Origin: Otatea glauca | Taxonomy: Eukaryota > Streptophyta > Magnoliopsida > Poales > Poaceae | NCBI GenBank assembly: GCA_036346275.1 | Contig: CM070719.1 | Span: forward strand, 33,757,591-33,821,590 | Length of the DNA stretch: 64,000 bases | Direction of reading: 5' to 3' | In this document: one piece after another, positions 23,271-34,370 of the stretch | Position numbering within the stretch: position 1 is the first letter of the stretch | Layout of the letters: the number at the start of each line of letters is the position of its first letter | The notes under the pieces: model-generated | Databases searched by the model: none | Seen by the model: the letters and a program-made list of their open reading frames with translations, nothing else | Told to the model about the DNA's origin: nothing | Made by a program: the position numbers and the translations under genes

Positions 23271-24422
23271 CAGCGATTGCGCAATAAATCCTTTTTCCGT
23301 ATAAAAATAAATCCAGAAATTCTGATTTTCTATATTTTCTCTGAATTTAATCTTTCGGAGGCCCGTTCTCGCTCATACGAACTCCGATTGAGGCGATTCA
23401 AGTTTCTAAATTTTTCTAAAATCAAGATCTATCTTCCAGAGCTATTTATTTTCAGTTTTGAGCTTGTTTGAGTCTCTGTTTTGTATTTATTTGGTTTCGT
23501 TGCTTCTTTTCGGTGACGCTAATTCCGAGGAAGCGACGAAGACTTTGAAGACCAAGATTCAGCACTAGATCAGCAAGGCAAGTCGTAATCCTTTGATCAT
23601 ATTGATCCTATGTTTGCAAAAGTAATTTACTTTATTACAATTGCATGCTATTTTGTGTATCAATGCTTATTTAATGGGAGTAGATGTATACCTAGTTGAC
23701 ATTATGCCACCTTGATTAATTGGGATGCCATGTATCCATTGTTAAACCTAGGTTGGGACATTATTAATTGGACATAATTATTACACCAACATTGGGTTAT
23801 CGTAGTTATGCTTAGACATGCTTATATATGCGTTGGGCTTCATATCACAGGTTGAATAATGTTAATCTTGACTTAATGAGATATTGAATCGTGGCCGGTA
23901 GCCACTATTGTAAAATTTGTTGTACCATGGCAGGGTTTGCCATTGGTCTTGGTTGAACGAATTATTTTCCCTCAGGCAAGTGATCGTGCAGTAAAGGGGG
24001 TGCTTTCTAGCACATTGGGATGTGGATGTCTTGCCTGAGACAATTAAGGACTTAATCTTGTGCGCCATTGAACTGGGCCTAACCGTACTACCACATGTCT
24101 TGTGGGTAAAGTTGTACAACCTCTGCAGAGTGTAAAACTATTCGAATAGCGCGTCATGATCATGGACAAAGCAGGGAATTTCACACGGGTATAGAGTGTT
24201 TCATAAAATGTGGAATGTGGAATTGTTGGGATGTGAACGGGGAGTTCACTGTTGTTTTGTTGTCTATCATTGATCTATCAGTTATTTATTTCTCTTTTCA
24301 TAAATATGCTTTCAATCTATTTATTGTATTTCAATTCAAGTTACTGCTTTCTGCAAATGAACCATAAAGCTATCCATGTCAAGCCGTGCATGAATATATT
24401 GCATCAATTCCCTATGGCTTGC

Positions 24423-24440
24423 TGAGTACTTTTGTACTCA
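24423..24440 (+). other. Perfect hairpin in LTR A (7-bp stem, TTTT loop)
   Basis: TGAGTAC-TTTT-GTACTCA, followed by CGGCTTTATG. A degraded counterpart appears in LTR B (minus, near 34745-34775). It is likely in the R/U5 RNA; its role is unknown. Confidence 0.6.
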
Positions 24441-24794
24441 CGGCTTTATGCCCTTGTTGATCAGTTGCTGAAGGAGATAATGAATATCATGAGGAGGAAT
24501 TCTATGAAGATTACGTGGATTAGGAAGGCGTTACCCAGACGATTGCCTGTGGCATGTCGAATGGCTCAAGTTATCTTTTCCGCTGCGATAGTATTTGTTC
24601 CTTAAGCCCTTAAGGCGTAATGGTGTAAACATTGACCATAAGGTCGTTTGCTTTATTCAATAATAAATTGCTTCTTAGTTAATTCGTTGTATGGAATGGT
24701 ATTTCATCTATGTTTCCACTGTGTGTATTAGCGTGATCCTGGACTAGTGCAGTATACACAGAGGGTTTCGGATTTGCAAATCCGGGTCCCGACA

Positions 24795-25170
24795 AGCCAC
24801 GTATGTATGGTATGCTCCAAGTTGAGCCTAAGTTATATCCTACACCAGTCGGATATAGGTATCAATCGGCCATGAGCCAAGAAAGTCTTGATACGCTCTG
24901 AGTTGAGCCTAAGCTATATCCTACAGCAGTCGGATATGGGTATCACTCGGCCTAGAGTCATGAGAATATGATATGTCCCAAGTTGGACCAGAGCTATATC
25001 CTACAGCAGTTGAATATAGGTATCACTCGGCCAAGAGCCGCGCGAATCCTAATATGTCCCAAGTCGGACCTAAAATATATCCTACGATGATTGGATGCGA
25101 ATATCGCCCGACCAAAGAGCCATGCAAGCTTCGATAAATACCCCAAGCTGGATCTAAGCTACGTCTAAAC
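24795..25170 (+). repeat. Right half of ~73-bp tandem array, element C
   Basis: About four to five further units (AGCTATATCCTAC, AGTCGGATA, TATCACTCGGCC) continuing the array interrupted by LTR A. The last units are diverged. Confidence 0.8.
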
Positions 25171-25197
25171 GACAATCATGGAAAAAGCTTGGAAAAG

Positions 25198-25473
25198 TTA
25201 CTTCTTTATTATATATATAAATTCCCCAGGCATTATGCTTAGGAAAATATTACATTTATAGGGGCCCTGGACTTCTCCGCGGCGCACCCGGCCGAGCGCC
25301 TCCACGAGAGCCTCCCTAGCCCTGTAGAGGGCAGGGAAGATCTCGAGGAAGGTGTCGACGGCGACGCGGTCGCGGGTAACAACCTCTTCTTCAGCCAATT
25401 CGGCCATGGCGAAGTCGAAGAACGCCCATTCTTCGGCAAGCTCAGGGTCCCGGTCGTCCATGTAATTCCTCAT
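25198..25473 (-). CDS. Second small antisense ORF (aORF2) of element C
   Basis: An open minus-strand reading frame. I choose ATG at 25473 (MRNYMDDRDPELAEEWAFFD) because homology to the small acidic, helical protein found near the 3' LTR of rice Tat elements starts there; the frame is open upstream to 25599. The body is Ala/Glu-rich and helical (AMAELAEEEVV, FPALYRAREALVEALGRVRRG), with GPYKCNIF near the end. No known activity. It lies between the tandem array and the 3' LTR, opposite to the element's sense. It is the least damaged ORF of C. Confidence 0.55.
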   Translation of the reverse strand: MRNYMDDRDPELAEEWAFFDFAMAELAEEEVVTRDRVAVDTFLEIFPALYRAREALVEALGRVRRGEVQGPYKCNIFLSIMPGEFIYIIKK

Positions 25474-25862
25474 GAAGAAGCTAGAGCTTGGAGTAAGGAA
25501 GAGGAGGACTAAGCGAGAAGGAATGCATTCTACAAGCGTTGGTTTGCTTTTTATAGCCGATACGGCAAGGTTGAAGTAAATGCAAAGATGCAGTAACATC
25601 AGAAGCCGAGGTGACTTAGAGTTAATATGGTTCAGAAGCCAAAGAGGTTTTTGGGAAAAAGAATTGACTCAAGAGGTCAGAACAACTTCGAAGACTGTCC
25701 AGGGATATATTTGAGTCCTTCATAATCCCCTTGCTGCAAAGAAAAACATTCAAATCAAAGAAGAAACCAGTCAGAAGTTCATGCTAGAAGCTGAAAGCGC
25801 GGATCCAAGTTGGGTCCCAGATAAAGATGTAGCAACCGGATCATGAATCACTCGGGGTCTAC
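25474..25862. other. Non-coding 3' end and polypurine-like tract of element C
   Basis: Nothing coding that I trust. The last bases before the 3' LTR (about 25851-25862, CTCGGGGTCTAC) match the CTCGGGGGCTAC polypurine-like form used in Tat elements; F has its reverse at 27827. Confidence 0.65.
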
Positions 25863-26368
25863 TATGGAATATATGAAACCAGGTGTCTTCATAACCGGCC
25901 TAGAAATGCCTCAGGGAGAGACAAGGCCCAATGGAAGGCCCAGTGGATGACCTCCGCGCCAAGCCTTGCTGCCGTGCGGAAGGGGATACATCCTATAGGC
26001 AGTTGAACATGCATTTAGATATAAAAGATATGATTGTAATCCGAGTTGTTAACAGGGTAGTTAAAGATGTAAACTCTATCCTGTAACCGATCAGAATCAT
26101 ATAACCGATCGGAATCCCCTAACCGATCGGGACTCTGTAAACCGCCCCACCCCCACTATATATGGGAGAGGATGGGCAACAACATGGGGAGATCGAGCTC
26201 ACAAGCAATCTTAGATCCAAGAGATCCACATAATCCCAGCACACAGGACTAGGGTATTACCTCCACCGTCGAGGGCCTGAACCTGTCTAATCCTTTGTCT
26301 TGTGTGACCTTCAAGTTTGAGATCTAGCGCCTGCCCCATAAATTTATTGCCGACTACAAAAGTCGACA
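25863..26368 (+). repeat. 3' LTR of element C
   Basis: 506 bp, starts TATGGAATATATG (TA for TG) and ends GTCGACA. Same length and nearly same sequence as 17196-17701, including the 18-bp-phased units. Followed by the TSD CCTGG. Confidence 0.93.
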
Positions 26369-27158
26369 CCTGGTCGGGTGAATGATACCACAATAAAAGG
26401 ACCTTCCCATTTTCGAAGATAATTTATTTGAAGTGGACTTATTCTGGATACGCCTTAGAACCAAGTCTCCCACATTGAGTGTTCATGGTTGAACTCTTTT
26501 GTTGTAGTATCGTCTTAAGCCTTGTAAATAGGTGACCGACCTGATAAGTGCTCGATCCCGCTTTTCTTCTATGAGGTTAATATCATCTTCGTGTTGGATG
26601 TCTTGATTGACCTGCTGACAGAGAGTAGCTCGTGTAGAATCTAAGTGGATCTCACTAGGCAACACGGCTTTTGCTCCGTAGACTAGTTGAAAATGTGTTT
26701 TGCCTGTTGCTCTACTGGATGTCGTGTGTATGGCCCAAAGCATTGAGTAGAGGTCTTCTACCCAAACCCTTGAGTAATTGGTAAGACGATCAAACACTTG
26801 TTTCTTCGTACCTTGTATGATTTGGCCATTAGCACGTTCTACTGCTCAATTGCTTTGAGGATGAGCAACTGAAGTGTAACAAATTTTTGTGCTTATTTCA
26901 TCACAATAATCTTGAAATAGACCACTAATAAATTTTGATCCATTGTCAGTAATTAGTCGACTAGGAACACCAAATCTAGTGACTATGTTTTTCACAAAGA
27001 ATTTCTTTGCTGCTTGAGCCGTAATTGAAACAAGAGGCTCGACCTCAATCCATTTGATGAACGTATGAATTGTAGCAAACAAAAATTTGAATCCATTGGT
27101 TGCTTTTAGTAAATGACCTACTATATCAATGCCCCATGTCGAAAATGCTCATCACAAT
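26369..27158 (-). pseudogene. Integrase region of Tat element E
   Basis: The minus strand reads HTFIKWIEVEPL, VTRFGVPSRLITDNGSKF and SVAHPQSN: the rve integrase core with the second catalytic Asp in TDNG. After a stop (TGA-type, near 26848) come VFDRLTNYSRVWVEDLYSML and then TGKTHFQLVYGAKAVLPSEI, the typical Gypsy integrase C-terminal part. It runs on to WEGPFIVVSF at the junction with element C. To the right it is cut at AFSTWG by the 3' LTR of element F. A chromatin-inserting enzyme, now dead. Confidence 0.9.
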
Positions 27159-27826
27159 TGTCGAAGGTTAGAAATCGACAATAAACTTATACTTTCGGGT
27201 ACCTTCGGGTTATCAGAGTCAAGCACAAAATCAGAGGCACACGATGTAGACAAGTTCGGGCCCCTCAGCGGAGTAACACCCTACTTGCTGTGTGGATGAT
27301 ATATGTATGTGGTGGATGGAATACAGAGCAATGTGTCTAGCCCTAGTTAAAAGGAAGATAGAACTCAGGCTAAGGCTAAGCTAAGGTTGGAGGTTGACGA
27401 AGCGTTGGGTCGTCGACTCCTGGTTGCTCTGCGTAAAAGCTCTCAAAGTCTTCTCTTCGTCTGGCTTGGAAGTCTTCTAGTTTCTCTCCCTCCCTTGAGG
27501 ACCCCTACCCTCGGCCTTATATAGTCGGGGTAGCCGGCCTCAAGTCGAGTTGTAGTCGGTTTGGAGTACCAGATCGTAGCCGATGAGTAGTCCATCGTGG
27601 TGTGATCTTCGCAGCATATCCAAACTTCCCTGAATATCAGATGTACTCGAGTTGGTTTCCTCGTAACGGGAATATGATTGAGTCCTTCCTAATATGGACT
27701 TATCCTTTCCGCACATATCTTATCCCATAGAACTAGGCCCATGATATCCGAAGTCTCTGTACGTCGTTAGGAAATATCCTTCGCGTATCATACACGTGCT
27801 CATATCCCATATTTAGATATTCAACA
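27159..27826 (-). repeat. 3' LTR of element F
   Basis: 668 bp; the minus strand starts TGTTGAATATC and ends CTTCGACA. A TATATAAG box on the minus strand is at 27516-27523. The segment with GTTCGGGCCCCTC and AACACCCTACTTG is typical of grass Tat LTRs. The partner LTR lies outside the window. Confidence 0.85.
27516..27523 (-). promoter_or_regulatory. TATA box in LTR of element F
   Basis: TATATAAG on the minus strand within CCCCGACTATATAAGGCCG. Confidence 0.7.
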
Positions 27827-28354
27827 GTAGCCCCCGAACACTGTTCAGCGGAGGGTCCGCTTAAGTGCTTGGTCCATTACTGCCAAGGCCTCGCTTGGTC
27901 GAGTAATGCCTCGCCTGCTTTTGCTTGAATGATTCAAGTAGATTGGGAATCACTGAGTATCGAGTAGGGATGTGTTGGGTCGAGTGCCCTACCATTAGCC
28001 CGTATTGAGTCCTCAGGGTAACCACAAGCTACTTGATGTCGACTCGTCGACTCGACTATGAGCTGAGTTGGAAAAAATTCAAAAAATCTAAATGTTGGGC
28101 AGCTGAGCGTTTATTGCTCTCATCTGCAATGCCAAGATGGGTGCAGTGTCATCATTCCGTCTTTCGCGCCGATTGAAGCACCATGCCATGGGGAATGTAC
28201 CATTCGCCTGGAGAAGATTTTGGCCTATAAATTCCTCGATCTGGAACTGTAGCCATTCCTTTCTCCTACCTCTAGCCTTACTCTTGAAACCTCCGTCGCG
28301 CTACTTAAGCCTTAGCACCGCCACCTTCAAAAAACTTGTCTTACCTTTTCCTCA
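27827..28354. other. Polypurine-like tract and 3' non-coding region of element F
   Basis: The minus-strand sequence TTCGGGGGCTAC (27827-27838) abuts the LTR and is the Tat-type plus-strand primer. The rest is non-coding and rich in TCGAGT/ACTCGA words, leading to the aORF start at 28355. Confidence 0.7.
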
Positions 28355-30762
28355 ATGGCATCCAACCCTTCAAACAGCGCCGGAGTTGTTCCACCACCGG
28401 AGAAGAGACCCGAGACAACCAAGGTGGCCTTCGAGGACGAGGCCCTCGAAAGGGTGTGGCAGAAGTCGATCATGACGAAGAAGCGTCTTGCCGATTTGGA
28501 GAAGGATGGATTCGTTCCTCCTCGGGAGTTCTTCCATTGGAGGCCGTCACAAGGAGAACTCTATCCACCCCTGGGAATGAGGATGAGACCGTTGTGTTCT
28601 AGTCCTTTTTCTACTGCGGACTCAATTTTCCCCTCTTCTCTGTTTTTGCTTTCGATTCATGAGCTCTACCAGATCCAGCTTTTCCACCTGAGCCCCAATT
28701 CTATCACGAAGCTCAGTGTGTTTGTTCACCTCTCCAGACACCATGAACTTCCCCATAGCTTATCGACCACTCTTCATTCATCCGATTGACCTATGGACGA
28801 AAGTCCCTCCTTCAACCGCCCGCTTATTATGTCTAGAAGATCGAGGAGCTGAGGAAAACCGGGCTGACTTGGTGGCACGTCGTTAGAGACTTCCTCACGC
28901 ATCGGTTGAGTCGGCTGAAGTGCTAGGACCACTTGGCCTAGGACTACTCTGGAGTCGATGATGCCACCAAGGACAATCCTGAAAGTAAGTACTTATAATA
29001 TCTTGATTTCTTTGCTTTAGTTGATGAATAGTAAGCTAACTTGTTTTTTCCAGATCTGTCAGACTCAGACATCCCCTCCAGGCTGAGCAAGATGTTCTAG
29101 CGCTCGGAACCTGACGCTTGTGGCATCGAGGCGTATTCGCTCGCAACCCTCGGCTAGATGTGAGTGCTTTGTAACAGTTCTTAATGCATCGTTCATGCAT
29201 CTGTTACCTACTTTGACCCAGCATCTCCTTAGGAGGCCAGGTTCGACAATGACAGTGGACCGATCGAGGGAGTCATCGGCCTGGATGACGACGAGCTGAT
29301 TCGAGACGATGATCAAGAATCGGGCTTTGTCTCTGCCATTGCTGGCTCTCCTCTTAATGATCCGGCACCCAGTACCATTCCGAATGAGGGTTTAGTGGCC
29401 TTGGAACAAGCAGCGGTCAAGTTCCCCCTGGCGAGAAGGTCGGTGTCTCCAGTGCACCATCGACCAGTTAAACGGACTTGGACCTCATCTTCAAGGCCAT
29501 CCAATCAGGTGATCTTCAATCGCTCACTTGGATGTTTTGAAATCTCTTCTGACGTAATCCAACAAATGCTGGATGATCAGCGGGCCACCTTGGGGCCAGA
29601 TACATAGAAGTTGGCAGCTCCTGCATAGACGTCTCCTTGAACGGGATCTCCATCGACCCAAGTGGTCGAGCAGGTAATACTGGTATCGCGCAACCCTTGT
29701 CATATCCATCTTTGGCATTCTTTAGTTCATAATAACCTTTTGTTCGTAGGTTCTACCGTCGACCCTTGATCCGCCGGTGCCATCTCCTCCACCAGTAGTG
29801 CCAGTTGAGAAGTTGACTGTCGGGATCAAACCAGTCCCAGCAAAATCAGCTGTGCCAAAGAAAAACATACACGCAAAATTTTGGCTAGCGAAGTAAGTTT
29901 CCTTTCTTTCTTTGTGATTCTTTCTTCTTTTGGAGATGTCATGTAGAAAATCTCCTGCAGGAAAGGGGCATCTAGCAGTGCGGTCGGTGACATCGCCATA
30001 GCTGCCTTGTCGTCTCTCAGCACAGTTACCACAACAACAGCTCCACCTCCTCCAACTTCTGAAGCACCTCTGGAATATTGGTCTGTCCTGAAGCCCCAGT
30101 TTCAAGTACGCAATTACCACCAATTTGTTTCCTACACTCTGCTTTATCCTCTCCTTTGCTTTTTGACACCTCTTGGCTTCTTTCTACAGTTCGTTACAGA
30201 TACCCTGCACAAGGTTGAAACTTTCTGCGAGCAAGCCAATCAACAAAATGAGCGGCTCCAGGCTTTCAGCCAACAAACACTCAAGATGAAAGACATCGAA
30301 CTGGTGGCACTCAGGGCTAACCTGAGGACTGCTAAGGCTGATGCCGAAAAGCAGAAGGGGGAGGCGAAGAAGTTGAAAGCGAAGGTAGAGAAGCTGAAGG
30401 CCGAGAAAGCTGCTACCGATGCTACGTGGCTCAAGGCCAAGGTCAGCTGAGAAAAGGAGGAGGCGAGCAGGAAGGTGGCAAAGGGTGAAAAGGCTACAGT
30501 AGATGCGGCGCTTACCACCCTACAATCGGAGACCCTCGAGCACATGACTTCATCTTCACGTCTTGCGACTTCTCACATGCTTGTCCTGGTGAAGAGCCAT
30601 CATCCAAGCCTGGACCTCTCGATATTAAATGAAGGATTTGCATGTGAGGTTAACGAGGTTGTCGATTACATCGAGTCCTCAAAAGACCTTACTGAGTGGG
30701 TCGTCACCCAGTTGGAGTTGTCTCTTGATGGTGATAAAGATGATGCCAACCAGGACCCTTAG
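28355..30762 (+). pseudogene. Antisense extra ORF (aORF) of element F
   Basis: A plus-strand multi-exon remnant opposite to F's pol. Exon 1 starts MASNPSNSAG at 28355 and reaches IHELYQIQLFHLSPNSITKL, the degenerate LNPNSIL...FVHL hallmark of this ORF family, before a frameshift near 28740. A segment like WWHVVRDFLTHR ends at a GTAAGTAC donor near 28985. Pro/Thr-rich exons follow. The last exon (about 30190-30762) is a strong coiled coil (LKAKVEKLKAEKAATDATWL) broken by a single TGA at 30448, then continues to a TAG at 30760. No known biochemical role. Confidence 0.72.
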
Positions 30763-31395
30763 GCCATGTTATGCTGATGAAAAAACTAAATGTTTGATGT
30801 TACTATAGTCTTTCATGATAATACCAATTAATTTGCTTGTCCATTGTGCTTTGCCTACTATTTCCTTGTCTATGAAATAAAGTAGCATGAGTAGATGCAA
30901 ATCTGACTTAGTGTTTATAGACCCTTAGTAAAGAGCATACCAAATTGTACCTACACACAGGGCAAGAAAAATGTTCATCAAATGCCTTAACCCCTGAGCG
31001 AGTACTCGGAGAGGCCACATATAACATAAACTCTATATTAGTTACAATAAAACTACATGGTTCTTGCAAGTCTTCATCGACCATATAACTTAGACTTTGT
31101 AGTAAACGTGAACTTGCTGAGCAGCGCATATAGAATCGACTAGAGGTCTCGTCTCCCGCCGTCCGCTGAGCGTTAGATATCTGATAATCTAGTGCTCGTA
31201 TGCGCACAGGATAGAATTGCTCATCGTCGGGTTCAAGCATGGCCACACATTGGTTTTGTTTGCTGACATGCTAAGAACGCGATCAAGTAAATGCGTGCAA
31301 AACATCATATGTAAAAGAAAGTAATGAAATTGTGCCTACAGCGCTCCGCTCGATAACAATATCGACCAGGAAAAAGAACAAAGGTATAGAGTTAC
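30763..31395. other. Non-coding spacer of element F
   Basis: AT-rich sequence after the aORF stop, with a possible polyadenylation-like AATAAA at about 30878 on the plus strand. No gene seen. Confidence 0.5.
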
Positions 31396-31398
31396 CTG

Positions 31399-31775
31399 TA
31401 GCCCCTGACTCCTTACTCGATGATGTGTCATCGGGTAGGGAGTAGATTGACGTAAGTACAACACCGTGATGTAGCCCTCGACTCTTTACCCGATAGCTGG
31501 ATCGAGCAAAAAAGAGTGAAGCATTAGCATCACAAATACCTGTTGCGACTCTGAACCCCTTATTCAATAGATGTATCGATCCGAGTGGAGCCAGGTAATG
31601 AAAAGATCGAGCAATGTAGCCCCTGACCCTCTACTCGATGGGTGCATCGATTAGATGGTAGAGCATATGCGTCAAAAAATACATTATGTAGCCCCCGACT
31701 TTCTACTCGATTGCTTCATCGAGAAGAGAGCAAAACATAAGCATCTGTAATAATAGCCCTCGATCATACACTCGG
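31399..31775. repeat. Degenerate ~70-bp tandem repeats of element F
   Basis: Five to six diverged units starting near 31399, 31469, 31541, 31617, 31687 and 31753, each opening with TAGCCCCTGACTC or TAGCCCCCGACTTTCTACTCGAT followed by a CATCGA word. They occupy the same place between aORF and pol-proximal sequence as the tandem array of element C. The unit sequence also resembles the polypurine tract region (TAGCCCCCGA) reversed. Confidence 0.7.
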
Positions 31776-32028
31776 GCGCATGAGGCCCTGAGCATTTTGG
31801 TGAGGCCTCGAAAAATCCAAACAGTTGGGGTAGATGAACAATATATCTCCATTGCAGTGATTGAAGTCTGTTACAGTTTTCGTGCCCCTTCAGCTTCCAC
31901 ACGGCACGCCATAGAGTACCGTCTCTTCGGTTTCCACACTCATGTGGAAGTGCAACAGATGCCTCATGGATTAGGCCGACGCGAATTTAAATGAATTCAT
32001 TGCTGCAGTATGACTTGATCCCAGAGCT

Positions 32029-32038
32029 ATAAATAGAT
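32029..32038 (+). promoter_or_regulatory. TATA-like box upstream of small antisense ORF in F
   Basis: CTATAAATAG about 70 bp upstream of the ATG at 32109 on the plus strand, within AGAGCTATAAATAGATGGG. The spacing fits an independent antisense promoter; unproven. Confidence 0.5.
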
Positions 32039-32108
32039 GGGACTCGTAGTCACATGCCACAACTAATCTTCTTTCTTGCCCTCCTACTCGCGACGATCTC
32101 TCTCTTCA

Positions 32109-32679
32109 ATGGCCTCCACTCCCCCATCGTCCCCGTCCATGATCATCCTTGGAGATTCCCCTCCCCTACGCCGCTATCCACAGTTTCTCCGGGGAGGTTC
32201 ATCATCTCCTCTGATGAGGAGGAGGAGATCGACTGGTAGGGTGTCAAGAGGGAAGTTTGGCTGGAGTAGGAAGAAGAGGTGACCAGCAAGCTGAAGGTCG
32301 CCGTCGAAGAAAATGACCCCACCCCTGATCCTTTCGCGAGAGCAGATGCCACCATCGGCACACGAGCAGAATAAGGTGAAGCCACCGACGCTGGAGAAGG
32401 TGGTGAAGCTCACAACAACTTCATGAGCCCAATGCTTGCTCACCCTCCAAGCCTTTTTTTTATTCACCTCACAACAACTTCATGAGCCCAATGCTTGCTC
32501 ACCCTCCAAGCCATCCCGGTGCTCAGAGGCTAGAGAGGTCGCCTTTTCCATCAACTGCCGCCCGTGTGTTCGCGTCCTCCTATGGTCCATACAGAGGGCG
32601 CAAGACCATCCCGGGGACCATCCTTTTCCAGTCCCCGTGGATGCAGGGGAGGCGGTGTGATGCCTCTGAGGATAAGTAG
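32109..32679 (+). pseudogene. Second small antisense ORF of element F
   Basis: ATG at 32109 starts MASTPPSSPSMIILGDSPPL. The reading is interrupted by frame changes. A later piece (to about 32679) reads RVFASSYGPYRGRKTIPGTI and then QSPWMQGRR. By position and style it matches the small antisense ORF near pol's end in related Tat elements. A 45-bp internal duplication (32409-32453 and 32468-32512) distorts it. The upstream TATA-like CTATAAATAG at 32029-32038 could be its promoter. No function known. Confidence 0.45.
32409..32512 (+). repeat. 45-bp direct duplication (59-bp period)
   Basis: 32409-32453 is repeated at 32468-32512, both starting CTCACAACAACTTCATGAGC and ending CCTCCAAGCC, with 14 T-rich bases between. 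I see no mismatches, so the duplication is recent or conserved. Confidence 0.9.
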
Positions 32680-32784
32680 TAGTAGATTACCTACTTTAAG
32701 ATGTAATAGGATAAACTTTTGTTAGTAAAATTTTAATGAAATTGTACTTACCTAAATTTTGATTGCAATGCACTTCTGTCTTAT

Positions 32785-34370
32785 TCATGTATGAAATCTC
32801 CTCAGTTGATCGATGTTCCATGAGTTGTCAAGTATGGCTCCTTTCGATGTTAATAGCCGTACCGATCCAGGTCGAGTCACTTCAACCACCACATAGGGAC
32901 CTTCCTACTTAGGCCATAGCTTATTATGGTTATCTTGCTTCTGCACCTTTCATAGTACTAAGTCCCCGGCGGTGAATGCTCTTTCCTAGGTACTCTGGCC
33001 ATGATATCTGCGCAAGGCTTGCAGATACTTTGCCGCTCGAATGGGTGCCCGATCTGTGTACTCTTCGAGTAGATTTACATCGTCAGTTCGCACCTGCTCC
33101 TATTCCTCTTCGAAGTAGTTGTCCACACGAGGTAACCTGAACATTAACTCAGTCGAAAGAACTGCTTCTGCTCCGTAGACCAAGAAAAGTGATGTTTCAC
33201 CAGTGGCTCGACTAGTTGATGTACGAGAAGCCCATAACACTGATGGGAGTTCTTTCACCCACCAGTTCGAGTAAGCCTTGAGCCTATCGAACACGCGGGT
33301 CTTGATCCCCTGCAGGATTATGCCATTCACACGTTCGACCTGATCGTTGCTCTGAGGATGAGCTACGGAAGTGAAGCAAAGTTTGATACCCAATTATTCA
33401 GAAAAAGGCTATGAAAGCGCTGCTTTTGAACTGGCTACTATTGTCTGTAATTACTCGATTAGGGATGTCGAAGTGAGTAACGATGCTCCTCATAAACTTC
33501 TTAGCCGCTTCTAAGATTATGTTCCTAACGGGTTTGGCTTCGATCCACTTGGTGAACGTGTCGATGGCCACAAATAAGAACTTGTAACATCCTTGGGCTC
33601 TTGGGAACGGTTCCAAGATATCCAAGCCCCAGACGGAGAAAGGCCAAGACAGAGGAACAGTTTGTAGAGCCTGGGCTGGTCTGGTGGTTTGCTTACCATA
33701 AAATTTGCTGCTCTCGCACTTTTCACCAACTCGCAAGCATTCTAGAGGGCAGTCGGCCAACAGAACCCCTGCCAAAAAATTTTCCTGACTATGGTGCGAT
33801 AGGACGCATGGTTGCTGCAGATGCCTCCATGGACATCGAGCAATATCTTATTGCCCTCTTTCTGAGTGATACACTTCATCAACATTCCGTTACTCCCCTT
33901 TCGGTAGAGCTTGCCATCTACCAACGTGTATAGCTTGGACTTACACGCAATTTTCTCGGCTGAGGCATCATCATCAGGGATCTCTAGACCTTTGAGATAG
34001 GCTTGGAATGGATTCATCCAAGTCGGCTCGCGTTCAAGTAGTGCAGCTTCCGTGTCTGGAAGTTCTGCCTCGCTGACTCGACCAGTCTGTGGTCGAGTTG
34101 GGCAACATCTGCCTCCCATACGGGGGAGATGGATGGTTTGAGGAGTTTCTTGATGAAAACGCCTGCAGGCGTGGGAGAACAGTTTGAAGCGAACTTGGCA
34201 AGTTCGTTGGCGGTGGAATTGTCACATCGCCTGATATGCCTTACCTCGAGCCCTTCAAACTTTTGCTCTAGCTTGCGAACCTCATTCAGATATGCCACCA
34301 TGTTGTCGTCTAAGCACTGGTACTCCTTTTGTACTTGGTTCATCACTAGCTATGAGTTACCTTTCACGAG
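32785..34370 (-). pseudogene. Second RNase H and integrase of element F
   Basis: Minus strand. From 34370: NQVQKEYQCLDDNMVAYLNE and VRHIRRCDNSTANELAKFAS (archaeal-type RNase H specific to Tat). Then the integrase zinc module (VHGGICSNHASYRTIVRKIF, frameshifted near the CESSKFYGK Cys pair). Then the core: FLFVAIDTFTKWIEAKPV, VITDNSSQF, SVAHPQSNDQVERVNGIILQ. Then the C-terminus: LVYGAEAVL and a tail ending SWNIDQLRRFHT and a TGA at 32785. Frame breaks at about 33395 and 33000. LTR B split the RNase H domain on the right. Confidence 0.9.

Larger units (their letters stand above)
22182..24794 (+). mobile_element. Solo LTR A (large Gypsy-type LTR, 2.6 kb)
   Basis: 2613 bp from TGTAACATCCC to GGGTCCCGACA, with the perfect TSD AGCCA (22177-22181, 24795-24799). 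It has no internal repeat of its ends and no PBS or polypurine tract, so it is a solo LTR. It shares ends and internal blocks with LTR B (34371-39958, minus) and LTR D (minus). It has a GC-rich promoter-like segment (22480-23270), a long AT-rich part, and a short hairpin at 24423. The minus-strand 282-codon ORF over the GC-rich part is Arg-rich and has no domain, so I do not call it a gene. Confidence 0.85.
17196..26368 (+). mobile_element. Non-autonomous Tat-like Gypsy element C
   Basis: A 9.2-kb element with near-identical 506-bp LTRs, the perfect TSD CCTGG (17191-17195, 26369-26373), a TTGGCGTGCCAGG-type primer site and a CGGGGTCTAC polypurine-like tract before the 3' LTR. It has a short gag-like start joined to the extreme C-terminus of Pol, so protease, RT, RNase H and integrase are all missing. 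Two antisense ORFs and a roughly 73-bp tandem array fill the rest. The layout resembles the rice Dasheng/RIRE2 partnership (established for rice, analogous here). LTR similarity suggests it is young. Solo LTR A is nested inside. Confidence 0.88.

Noticed and set aside
22182..24794. LTR A as a complete non-autonomous element
   Set aside because: No repeated ends inside, no primer site or polypurine tract; the 5-bp TSD and shared ends with B and D fit a solo LTR.
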